Shown piece by piece: positions 14,989-23,700 of a stretch of 29,865 nt of DNA (positions within the stretch are counted from its first letter, which is position 1; every line of letters starts with the position of its first letter). The notes under the pieces are model-generated. The model saw only the letters and a program-made list of their open reading frames with translations. It ran no database searches and was not told the origin of the DNA. The position numbers were made by a program, and so were the translations under genes. The stretch comes from an uncultured Duganella sp. (GTDB taxonomy: Bacteria > Pseudomonadota > Gammaproteobacteria > Burkholderiales > Burkholderiaceae). Where the stretch lies: positions 1 through 29,865 of the forward strand of contig CAMLRG010000053.1 of NCBI GenBank assembly GCA_946482335.1, in the 5' to 3' direction.

Positions 14989-16599
14989 CTAGCGCTCGCG
15001 AACGTAGTTTCCTGGCGCCTCACCCAGCCAGGGAAAGTCGGGATGTGCCTGCGTGGCGGGTGCCCGCATGCCGCCGCATCGTTCATGCAGCCACGCGCTC
15101 CAATCCTGCCACCATGAGCCGGGTGTCGCCGTTTGCATCGCCAGCCAGTCCTTGGGGTTGAGGTCCGCAATCAGGGGGCCGGCCCAGTATTGCTGCTTGG
15201 CGCTGCCACCGGGCGGGTTGACGATGCCGAGGATGTGGCCGGAAGCCGTGAGCACATAGCGCACCGGAGCGCCGACCAGGGCTGCGCTGCGGTAAGTGCT
15301 GCGCCATGGCGTGATGTGGTCGGCCACCGCACCGACCGCGTACAAAGGCTGGCGGATACTACCCAGGTCAAGTTTGTGGCCGCGGATTTCGAGTTCGTCG
15401 GCATGGGCCAATTTGTTCGCCAGGTACAGTTCGCGCACGCAGAACGAATGCGTGGCCCTCGGCTGGCGCGTGCCGTCGGCGTTCCAGGCCAGCGGCGCCA
15501 GGGCAGGCGCCGGTTCCCCAAGCAGGTACTTGTGCACGACGTAACGCCACACTTGCGTGTTGGGGCGCAACATGCGGAAGCTCCAGCCGATCTGCAAGGA
15601 ATCCAGATAGCCTTGGCGGCCCATCAAGCCATCGAGGAATGCCGCGCTGTCGTCGGTGACGAAGCTGGCGATATCGCCCGGCTTCGAAAAATCGACCAGG
15701 GTGGCAAACAAGGTCCAGTGTGCGACAGGGATATCGCGCGCAGCACGGTGCTGGCGGTTCAGCCACGCCATCAAGGCGGACAGCGCCGTACCGCCGATGC
15801 AATAGCCAAGCGCATGCACCTGCGGTACGCCGGCGATGGTGCGCGCCGTCTCGATCGCTGCCAGGATGCCGTCGAACAGGTGGTCCTCGAACGTCACGCC
15901 GGCCATCGCTGCGCCGGGATTTTTCCAGCTGATGATGAAGACGTCGAAGCCCTGTTCAACCAGGAACCGCACCACGCTGTTCTGGGCGGTCAGGTCGAGA
16001 ATATAGTACTTGTTGATCCAGGGCGGCACCAGCACCAGCGGCATGGACCACACTTCCGGTTGCACTGGCGTGTACTGGATCAATTCCATCATCTGGTTGC
16101 GCATCACCACCCGGCCCGGCGTCGCGGCAAGGTCGCGCCCGATTTCGAAGTGGGCAGGATCGACCATGCGCAAGTCGCCCGCCAGCAAGTCCCGCAGCCA
16201 TTCTTCGAAGCCGCGCCGCAGGCTCGCCCCGCCGCTGTCGAAGGCCCGCCGCAGCGCGACCGGATTTGTCAGCAGGAAATTGCTGGGGGCAATGGCATTG
16301 CACCAGTGGCGCAGCCAGAACGCTGCGCTGTGTGCCTCGCGTTCGTCCACCCCCGGGGTGTCATATACTTGGCGCTCCAGGGTCCGGGTAAAGCCCAGGT
16401 ACTGCTGCATCAAGCCGTGGAAGAAGGGGTTGCTGCGCCAGGCCTCGTCGCAGAAGCGGTCATCGCCTTCGGCAGCTTCCGCCAGGGGCGCGGGCATGCC
16501 GGTGGCCCAGGCGACGGTGGCAAGCTCCTGCCAGGCCCGGAACATTTCCAACGGGTGTGCCAGCCATGCGGCTGCCACTGGGACAAATGGATTCGGCAT
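14989..16599 (-). CDS. phaC: class I poly(3-hydroxyalkanoate) synthase
   Basis: The protein has 536 residues. The PhaC N-terminal domain (about 50-220) contains NPFFHGLMQQYL and TPVQPEVWSMPLVLVPPWIN. The alpha/beta-hydrolase core has the lipase-like box GYCIGG with Cys267, then VADHITPW (Asp427) and SGHILGIVNPP (His455). The catalytic spacing matches Cys319-Asp480-His508 of the Ralstonia enzyme almost exactly. It polymerises 3-hydroxyacyl-CoA into storage granules. The N-terminus is about 50 residues shorter than in the Ralstonia enzyme. No phaA, phaB, phaR or phasin gene is nearby, so it may be an additional synthase. A TATACT (16612-16607, minus strand) lies 8 nt before the ATG, so the true start could be a little further in. 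Confidence 0.92.
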   Translation of the reverse strand: MPNPFVPVAAAWLAHPLEMFRAWQELATVAWATGMPAPLAEAAEGDDRFCDEAWRSNPFFHGLMQQYLGFTRTLERQVYDTPGVDEREAHSAAFWLRHWCNAIAPSNFLLTNPVALRRAFDSGGASLRRGFEEWLRDLLAGDLRMVDPAHFEIGRDLAATPGRVVMRNQMMELIQYTPVQPEVWSMPLVLVPPWINKYYILDLTAQNSVVRFLVEQGFDVFIISWKNPGAAMAGVTFEDHLFDGILAAIETARTIAGVPQVHALGYCIGGTALSALMAWLNRQHRAARDIPVAHWTLFATLVDFSKPGDIASFVTDDSAAFLDGLMGRQGYLDSLQIGWSFRMLRPNTQVWRYVVHKYLLGEPAPALAPLAWNADGTRQPRATHSFCVRELYLANKLAHADELEIRGHKLDLGSIRQPLYAVGAVADHITPWRSTYRSAALVGAPVRYVLTASGHILGIVNPPGGSAKQQYWAGPLIADLNPKDWLAMQTATPGSWWQDWSAWLHERCGGMRAPATQAHPDFPWLGEAPGNYVRER

Positions 16600-16657
16600 G
16601 CAGGCCAGTATAGACCGAATGCGCCCTCAGCGGCAGTCGGCAAAGTGTGAGGACAAC

Positions 16658-17302
16658 ATGGGCAAAGTACGCGTACAGTGTTTTTCCATCAGTGTGGACG
16701 GTTACGGCGCCGGCCCGGAGCAGGGCATCGATAACCCGCTTGGGATCAGCGGCGAACGTTTGCACGATTGGCTGATCCCCACCCGGACCTTCCAGTCGAT
16801 GCTGGGCGCCACAGGCGGGACCACGGGCACCGATAACGACTATGCGGCGCGCGGCATGGCCAATATCGGCGCCTGGATACTTGGCCGCAATATGTTCGGT
16901 CCGGTACGCGGGCCGTGGCCGGACGAGCAGTGGCGCGGATGGTGGGGCGCGAACCCGCCTTACCATACGCCCGTCTTCGTCCTCACCCACCATGCGCGGC
17001 CGGCACTTGAAATGGAGGGCGGCACGGTGTTCCATTTCGTCACCGGCGGCATCCATGAAGCCTTGCGCCTGGCCCGTGCGGCGGCAGGCGGACGCGACGT
17101 GCGTATCGGCGGCGGGGTGGCCACCATCCGGCAATACCTGCGTGGCGGGCTGGTGGATGACATCCACCTGGCGCAATCGCCGATCCTGTTGGGGGCGGGC
17201 GAGCACCTGTTCGCGGGCCTTGATTTGCTGGACCTGGGGTATCGCCTGGAGCGCCACGAGCAGGGCGGCGCGGCAACCCACCTGACCATCCGCAAGGCTT
17301 AA
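16658..17302 (+). CDS. dihydrofolate reductase/RibD C-terminal family protein
   Basis: The product has 214 residues and starts at ATG 16658 with GAGGA upstream; the open frame extends far upstream but only as the shadow of phaC. Motifs of the COG0262 family are FSISVDGYGAGP at the N-terminus, GAWILGRNMFGP (NADPH-site region), PVFVLTHHARP and RIGGGVATIRQYLRGGLVDD. Members are NAD(P)H-dependent reductases related to DHFR and the reductase half of RibD. Most stand-alone copies have no known substrate and are not the main folA enzyme. It is divergent from phaC with a 58-nt gap that may hold promoters for both, and converges on the receiver gene with 17 nt between. Confidence 0.85.
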   Translation: MGKVRVQCFSISVDGYGAGPEQGIDNPLGISGERLHDWLIPTRTFQSMLGATGGTTGTDNDYAARGMANIGAWILGRNMFGPVRGPWPDEQWRGWWGANPPYHTPVFVLTHHARPALEMEGGTVFHFVTGGIHEALRLARAAAGGRDVRIGGGVATIRQYLRGGLVDDIHLAQSPILLGAGEHLFAGLDLLDLGYRLERHEQGGAATHLTIRKA

Positions 17303-17319
17303 GCCGGACGGCGCCGCGC

Positions 17320-17715
17320 TCAGGCGCCGAACCTGGCGCGTTCGAGCTTGCGCCTGGCATTGAGCAGCGTATCGGAAATCGCGCCAATGCTGAACGGCTT
17401 GAGGATAAAGCCCATCGCGCCGCGCGACACCGCTTCGTGCACGACATTCTGGTCGTTATGCCCGGAGACGACAATGATGAAGGCCTTCGGCAATTGCTGT
17501 TTCAATTCGCTGATCAACTCGAGGCCACTGCCATCCGGCAGCCCCAGGTCCAGCAAGATGATGTCGGGTGCGGCACGCGAGCAGCGCAGTTGGGCACTCT
17601 GGATGGAGCCGGCTTCGCCAACCGATGCCATCCCTGCCTCATGGATCGCGAGCCGCAGCATCGAGCGCATCATTTCGTTGTCGTCAATGATAAAGACGCT
17701 GGTTGGCGTGAGCAT
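17320..17715 (-). CDS. single-domain response regulator (receiver only)
   Basis: This CheY-like protein of 131 residues has the acidic pair Asp11-Asp12 (FIIDDNE), phosphoacceptor Asp56 (ILLDLGLPDGSG), Ser84 (VVSGHND) and Lys106 (ILKPF). No DNA-binding or enzymatic domain follows, so output must go through protein contacts, or it serves as a phosphate carrier. GGGAGG precedes the ATG at 17715. It is divergent from the T6SS operon, sharing a 194-nt intergenic region, and could belong to its control; it could equally be the end point for the HPt protein at 5176-5571. There is no adjacent kinase. Confidence 0.88.
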   Translation of the reverse strand: MLTPTSVFIIDDNEMMRSMLRLAIHEAGMASVGEAGSIQSAQLRCSRAAPDIILLDLGLPDGSGLELISELKQQLPKAFIIVVSGHNDQNVVHEAVSRGAMGFILKPFSIGAISDTLLNARRKLERARFGA

Positions 17716-17857
17716 GCCGGCCCCCTCCCTGTGGCAGCTTGACGGATTAGCCTACCACCGCGCCCCTGGCGCAGGCGCACGGCGGGCACCGCGGCGGCTC
17801 TCTTTTCGATAGTGTTGGACGGGCGCCATATTTAACTCAGCCGTGACAATTGGCGAG

Positions 17858-17885
17858 ATTCTGCGCAAAAGAATAAGCGCAGAAT
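17858..17885. promoter_or_regulatory. inverted repeat before the T6SS operon, operator or 5' leader hairpin
   Basis: ATTCTGCGC (17858-17866) and GCGCAGAAT (17877-17885) form a perfect 9-bp dyad around an A-rich 10-nt spacer, AAAAGAATAA. It ends 24 nt before the tssJ start. There is no T-run after it, so termination is unlikely. Either a dimeric regulator binds it, or the transcript folds there. Confidence 0.5.
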
Positions 17886-17909
17886 AGGCCCCTCCTTTTC
17901 AATCAGGCA

Positions 17910-18461
17910 ATGTTGATTCCACCGATGATGCGTGCCATGCGATTGCGTTTCCACACTGCGGGTCCGGCTCTGGCTTTCGCCTTTGCATTGTCAGGCTGCG
18001 CCCTGTACAACAACCTGTTCGGCGGCCCACCGAAACTCCATCTGGGCCAGATCCGCGTCCTGGCCGAGGCCGATGCCAATCGCAATAGCCCCGTCGTGCT
18101 CGACATCGTGCTGGTCGCCGACGCGGGCCTCGAACAGCGCCTGATGTCCCCGGAAATCAAATGGTTCCCGCAAGGCCCATTGCTGCTCCCCAGCTACCCG
18201 GACTCCTTGCACGTGTACCGCTGTGAATTCCCGCCCGCCAGCGAAATGACGCTGCCGGCGCACCTGTTCGACGGCCAGCGCGCGCTGGCAGTCTTCGTGT
18301 TTGCCGGCCTGGCCGATGGCGAACGCCGCGCCCGGATCGAAACCTGGCGCGATGGCGGCCAGATCGCCATCGGACGCGCGGGCTGGGCCGTTGCGCCGCA
18401 AGAGAAGGGCAGGGCACCGCCGCGCGCGCCGCCACCGATGCATTGCAGCAGCTTGGCCTGA
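17910..18461 (+). CDS. tssJ: T6SS outer-membrane lipoprotein TssJ
   Basis: The precursor has 183 residues, with a signal peptide ending in the lipobox LSGC (Cys30 from ATG 17910). ATGs at 17925, 17928 and 17937 are possible and keep the signal. The mature part has the pattern of TssJ: LHLGQIRVLAEADANRNSPV, then strands VVLDIVLVAD, and a C-terminal FVFAGLADGERRARI region. TssJ anchors the TssL-TssM membrane complex to the outer membrane by binding the TssM C-terminus. Identification leans on the lipobox, the size and its place as first gene before tssK-L-M, because sequence conservation in this family is low. It ends in an unusual proline-rich tail (GRAPPRAPPP). Confidence 0.72.
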   Translation: MLIPPMMRAMRLRFHTAGPALAFAFALSGCALYNNLFGGPPKLHLGQIRVLAEADANRNSPVVLDIVLVADAGLEQRLMSPEIKWFPQGPLLLPSYPDSLHVYRCEFPPASEMTLPAHLFDGQRALAVFVFAGLADGERRARIETWRDGGQIAIGRAGWAVAPQEKGRAPPRAPPPMHCSSLA

Positions 18462-18490
18462 GAACAACCTCATCAAGGAGACGCCGCGAC

Positions 18491-19918
18491 ATGAATTCGA
18501 CCAGCACCGACCGGGTAGCGATTCCCACCGAAGGCATGTTCTGGCACGACGGCCTGTTGCTGGCGCCGCTCCACTTCGAACAGCTGACGCAACGCCATGA
18601 AGAGCTGGTGACCTACCATGTGCGCAGCGGCTTCCAGTACGCATGGGGGGTGCGGCGCCTGGAACTGCAGGCGGGCAAGCTGGCACAAGGCGTCGTCGCA
18701 GTGGAGCAACTGGAAGCCGTGCTGCCCGACGGGCTGCTGGTGCACCACGACGCGGGCAGCGCGCCTTTGCAGCTGGTGCCGGGAGATGCCACGCTGGAAG
18801 CATTGCGGGCGCCGGGCGCGCACTGCACCATTCACCTTGCGGTGCCGGCGCAAGGCAAGGCGACGGGCCGCGCGCGCTTGCGCAGCGTGGAGCGGGAAGA
18901 CGCCGGCCTGTGCCGCGTCCAGCCCAATGCCCGCCTGGTGGCCGAAGCCGACCTGTCGCCCGGCGCCGAAACCAGCTTGCCGCTGTTGCAGCTCAAGTTC
19001 GAACGGCAGCAGTTGCAGGTGGAAGCATACCTGCCGCCATTGCTCGATGTCGGGTTCGCGCCGCCCGATGGCCGGCCATCGCTGCGCGCCGATGCCATGG
19101 CACTCTACCGCCGGCTGGCTGAGACTGAACGCCAACTGGCAGCGGTGGCGGCCGCATGCCAGGACCGCTTGCGCCGGCTCGAATTGCGCGAGCAATTGCA
19201 TTGCCTGAGCGCCGGCCTGCCGCAGCTGGGCGGCACCTTGACGCTGGACGCGCTGACGCCGCTCCAGTTGTACCAGGCGCTGGCCCAGGTCCTGGGCCAC
19301 CTGGCCATCCTGCGCAATCTGGCCGAACCGGCACCGGAAGCGCCGCCGTACCAGCACCGCAACTTGCGCAAGACGTTCGACCAGCTGCTCGGCCTGCTCG
19401 ATGCACGGCTCGACACCATCGAGCGGCGCTGTTCGGAAGTGGCCTTCGAGCGCGGGATGGCGGACTTCAGCCTGCTGCTCGAAAGTGCCATGCTGGGCGG
19501 CTGGCCGACGCGCCAACTGGTCGCTGGCAGCGCCAACGATACGCCGCCGGTGCTCCTGGTCGGGGTGCGCGGCATGCCGCCGGAGCAGGCCGAGCAATGG
19601 ATGGCCAGCGCCATCATCGCCAGCGAGCCGCAACTGGACGACGTCCGCGAGCGCCGCGTGCGGGGGGCCGCACGCTACCGCATCGACGCGGCGGGCGGGC
19701 TGGTGCTGCTGGCCGCCGAACGCGATCCGCTGGCAATCCCCAGCGCGCCAAGCCTGGCCATCGATGCCGATGGCTTGCGCACGGCGGGCACCGTGCTGTT
19801 CGCCCTCATGCCGGAGCCATCGCTGGTGCGCGCCGGCCAGAATCTGGTGCTGGAAGCGCCCGGCCTGCCGGCGCCGGCGGAAATCGTGCTGCTGCTTGCC
19901 GTGGAGCGCCAGCCATGA
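18491..19918 (+). CDS. tssK: T6SS baseplate protein TssK
   Basis: The protein has 475 residues. The start is highly typical: IPTEGMFWHDGLLLAPLHFE, matching the family motif W..G..L.P.HFQ, followed by Y..R and YAWGVRRLEL. TssK trimers join the sheath baseplate (TssEFG) to the membrane complex by contacting TssL and TssM. ATG 18491 has AAGGAG about 10 nt upstream, 29 nt after the tssJ stop. The stop codon overlaps the tssL start by 4 nt (ATGA), so tssK and tssL are translationally coupled. Confidence 0.93.
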   Translation: MNSTSTDRVAIPTEGMFWHDGLLLAPLHFEQLTQRHEELVTYHVRSGFQYAWGVRRLELQAGKLAQGVVAVEQLEAVLPDGLLVHHDAGSAPLQLVPGDATLEALRAPGAHCTIHLAVPAQGKATGRARLRSVEREDAGLCRVQPNARLVAEADLSPGAETSLPLLQLKFERQQLQVEAYLPPLLDVGFAPPDGRPSLRADAMALYRRLAETERQLAAVAAACQDRLRRLELREQLHCLSAGLPQLGGTLTLDALTPLQLYQALAQVLGHLAILRNLAEPAPEAPPYQHRNLRKTFDQLLGLLDARLDTIERRCSEVAFERGMADFSLLLESAMLGGWPTRQLVAGSANDTPPVLLVGVRGMPPEQAEQWMASAIIASEPQLDDVRERRVRGAARYRIDAAGGLVLLAAERDPLAIPSAPSLAIDADGLRTAGTVLFALMPEPSLVRAGQNLVLEAPGLPAPAEIVLLLAVERQP

Positions 19919-20727
19919 GCCAGGCGGACAGGGATGACAGCTACCTGGTGGGACAATTGCTGGACTTCCATGCCGCCCTGGTCCGTATCAAACGCGGGCT
20001 GTCGGCGCCGGACGGGATTCCCGTCCTGACGGCGCCGGACGGCGCAGACGATCCCCCCGCCGCGGCCCAGTTGACGCATGCCTTGCGCAGCGCCCTCGAC
20101 TTGCAGCACGCCCAACTGCTCGAGGTCCATGGACGCCAGGGACAGGAGCAGGCCGAATCGGCGCGGTATCTGAAGGTTGCGCTGGCCGACGAAGCGCTGA
20201 TCGCCTTACCGGCCTGGCCGCAGCGCCAGCAATGGATCGCCTGTCCGCTGGAATTCCAGCTATACGGCAGCCGTTGCGCGGGCGAACGGATCTTCGACCG
20301 CATCGGCGGCTTGCTGCAAGCCCAGCCCGGCACCCAGCGCGAGATGGCGCAACTGTACCTGCTGGCCCTGGCCATGGGGTTCCAGGGACGCTACCGCAAC
20401 CAGGAGGGCGGCCAGACCGACTTGCTGGCATGGCGGCGCAAGCTGTACCGGCACGCTTTCGGCCGCTGGCCGGACAGCGCGATGGACGGCACGGGCGCCA
20501 GTACCGGTGACGACCTGGCCGTGCGGCATCTGCCGCAGCCCTACCGGCATACCCGGGCCGGCCTCGCGCCCCGCCTGCTGCCCAATCCGCGCCGCTGGGC
20601 CGGCTACTTCATCCTGCTCCTGCTGGGCTTGCTGCTCTTGTCGCAAGTGGCTTGGCTCAGCGACACGCAAGCCTTGCGCGCGGAACTGGTCCGCGTCGAA
20701 GCCCAATCGAGGGGAAGCGCCAAATGA
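19915..20727 (+). CDS. tssL: T6SS inner-membrane protein TssL (DotU family)
   Basis: The product has 270 residues. The N-terminal cytoplasmic DotU domain contains LKVALADEALIALPAW, LEFQLYGSRCAGERIFDRIG and YLLALAMGFQGRYR, all family hallmarks. One C-terminal transmembrane helix follows (about 229-247). There is no OmpA-like peptidoglycan-binding extension, so another protein would have to supply that contact. TssL binds TssM and the baseplate. The start ATG overlaps the tssK stop, and the stop overlaps the tssM start (ATGA at both ends), which supports coupled synthesis in fixed ratio. Confidence 0.93.
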   Translation: MSQADRDDSYLVGQLLDFHAALVRIKRGLSAPDGIPVLTAPDGADDPPAAAQLTHALRSALDLQHAQLLEVHGRQGQEQAESARYLKVALADEALIALPAWPQRQQWIACPLEFQLYGSRCAGERIFDRIGGLLQAQPGTQREMAQLYLLALAMGFQGRYRNQEGGQTDLLAWRRKLYRHAFGRWPDSAMDGTGASTGDDLAVRHLPQPYRHTRAGLAPRLLPNPRRWAGYFILLLLGLLLLSQVAWLSDTQALRAELVRVEAQSRGSAK

Positions 20728-23700
20728 CGGCTGGCCTGGTCCTGGCATGGATCGCGGTGGGGCTGGCACTGCTGCTCAGCCTGCTGTTGGCCTCGTACGT
20801 GCTGCGCCTGGCACGCCGGCGGGCCCTGGCGCGTGCCTCAGGGGAGGCGCCACCGGCGGATCGCGGACCGGTGGCCGCGGCGGCCAGCCTGGCGCCGGCA
20901 GTGCGTGCCGCGTTTGCGGGGCGGGAGGAGGAAGGCAGTCCGGCCTACCAGGCGCCCTTGGCCCTGTTGATCGGCCCGGCTGATGCCGCCAGCGGCGGGG
21001 CTGTGCTGCGTTGGCAGGCCACCCCCGAGGGCTGGGTGCTGGACGCCGATATGGCCGCGTTCGGCTTCGAGACCGAGGAGGGCAGCGAGGCGTGGCTGGC
21101 CCTGGCGGATGAATTGGAGCGGCGCCGCCCGCGCCGTCCGCTCGACAGCATCCTGCTGGCGGTGCCGGCAGCCGCCTTGCACGGTGCGCTGGCCTGGCCG
21201 CCGCTGGAGGCGGAGCGGCGCGCAGACCTGGCGCAGCGCCGCCTGGACCAACTGCAGCGGCGCTTCGGTTTGCGCCTGCCGGTCTACATCCTGGTCACGC
21301 AGTGCGGACAATTGGAGGGCTTCCACGATTTCGCCGCCGCCTTGCCCGAAGCGCTGCGCGGCGCCATGCTGGGCTGGTCCAATCCCCATGACCCGGAACA
21401 GCCCTTCAGCCCCGCCTGGCTGACGGAAGCGTTCAGCGAAGCCACCCGCAGCGTGACCAACCTCCAAGCCGAGCTCGCGGCTGCCGGGGCGCCAATCGGC
21501 GACAGCGACGCGTTCTTCCAATTGCCCGGCACCATCGCCCGCCTGGCCGCGCCGGCCGGCCGATATGGCAGCCGGCTATTGGGCGAGGACGTGCATGGGG
21601 TTGCGCCCATGCTGCGCGGCATCTACCTGTGCGCCGGCGCCGCCCCGGCCGACGCGCCGGCCGGCCAGTCCTGGTTCGGCCGCGACTTGTTGTCACGCAA
21701 GGTCTTCCCCGAACGCGGCCTCGCATATCCGCTTGGCGGCCAACTGGTGTCGCGCAACAAGCAGGTGCGGCGCTGGGCGGCCGCCTGCGCCACGCTGCTG
21801 CTGGCATGGGGTGGCGCACTGCTGTGGGGACACGTTGCCCTGGACCGGCAAGCGTCGCGGCTGGCCACCACCCTTGCCGGCATTGCGCAGGAACAGGAGC
21901 GGCGCACCATCGACCGCGCCCGGCTGGGGCATCTCGATTATCCGCGCTACCAGGAGGCGTCGCAGAACATCATCGACGCCATGCTGGCCAGCCGGGGCAG
22001 CCTGTCGCAGTTGGCGATTCCCGCTTCCTGGCCTTGGACGGGCGCACAGGATCTCGATAGGCGCATCGAAGCGCAGTTTGGCCTGGGCTTGTCAAACATC
22101 GTGTACCGGACGCTGGACAAAGGCATGAACCGCGTGGTGGCGGAGCAGACCGGGGCCGGCTTGCGGCCCGTCACCCAGGACTTGGACGACGCCGCCGCCT
22201 GCCAGGTCGGGTCAAACGGCGAACAGGGCGACCTGACGCCGCATGCGGTGCTGGCCGACACGGCGGCCTTCAAACGCCTGGAGCGCTATGTCGCCGAGGC
22301 CGGCTTGTTCGAGCAAGCGCGCAGGCATCTCGACAGCCTGCACCAGCAGCACCAGGGCGACTACCGCGATCTGGTACAGGTCGCCGTCTATACCGATGCC
22401 TTCGACTTGCCGGCCGAACCGGCACGCGGCACCAGCCCCTTGCTGAAGGCGGCCCTGCACAAACCCAACCCACCGGAAAACGCGGCCGTGCACCGTCGCC
22501 GCCAGCACAACAGCATCCTGTGCGCCTTCCACCAGCAGCACCAGCAATTCCTCGCCAGCATGGTGAACCAGCACCCGGCACTGGCCGCCGCGCGCAGCGT
22601 GGCCGACCAGTTGCGCGGCGGGCGCGCCCTGGGCGACAGCGAGGCAGAGCAAAGGCTGATCCCGGCCTTGCAGTCGCTTGGCCGCTGGCTGGCGGCACCG
22701 ACCGTGCATTGGCTGGACGAGGCGGAGAGCGCGGCCGGCAAGCCCTATGGCGAGTTGTTGCGCAAGGTCCAGGCCAATACCCTGTTGGGCCCCGACGCGG
22801 CGGACTGGGCGCGGCGGCAGCGTGCCGAGCATGTGCGGCTGGTGCAGAAGGAGCTGATCCACCCGGGCGGCAGCACGCATGCCATCCTGATGCGCGCCAA
22901 CGACGGGCGCCTCGCCTTGACGCCGGACCTGGCGAACCTGCAGGCCGGCCTGGAACGCCTGGGCCAGCAAGCCTTCATGGCCGAAGCCGCCGCCCCGCTT
23001 GCCCTGGGCCGGCCCGGACTGGGGCCCCTGTGGGATTTGAAGAAACTGAATGCGGCGCTGTTGCAGGCGGGCGAGGCGCGCGCCTACCTGGACAAAGAGA
23101 TCCCCAGCTTCCCGCTGCCGTTCCAACCCGAACTGCGCCGCCACACCGGCCAGCGCCTGGCCGACCACCTGCTGGCCGCAGCCGGGGCCAGCCTGCCGCC
23201 CGGCAGCAGCGAAGCGGATACCTATCAGCGCCTGGGCCAGGCGCAAAAGCTGCTCACCGCGCTGCTCGAGATGTTGTCCAGCCTGGATGCGGAAGACCAG
23301 CACCGCACACTGGCCGCCGTCATCGCGGCCCAGGCCAACGACGGTTTGCGCTGGCTGGAACGGGACCTGGTGACAGGCGGACTGTACCAGCCGCGCGATG
23401 GCGGTTTCGACTGGTGGCAAGGGGCGCCCAATCCGGCTGCGCAAGCGTTTGCCGGAGGCGACCCGCAGGCACTGGAAGACTACCTGCTGGCGCAGCAAGC
23501 CCGCATTGAACATGCCGTGCGGCTGGCGCAGCCCCTGCTGCGGCTGCTGGAAGCGGCGCAGGACAAACTGTCCAGCGGGCCGGCCCGCCGCTGGAGCGAA
23601 ATCACGGCGGACCTGGCACGCTTCCAGGATAAGCAGCCCAATGCGCGCATGGCGCAATTGCACGCCTACATCCGCGGCGAGCTGGCCGCGGCCGACGGCC

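Noticed and set aside
17850..17866. Sigma-54-like promoter upstream of tssJ (TGGCGAG...TGC)
   Set aside because: The distance between GG and GC is 9 and not 10, and the -12 element lacks TTGC, so the match fails although T6SS operons are often sigma-54 controlled.
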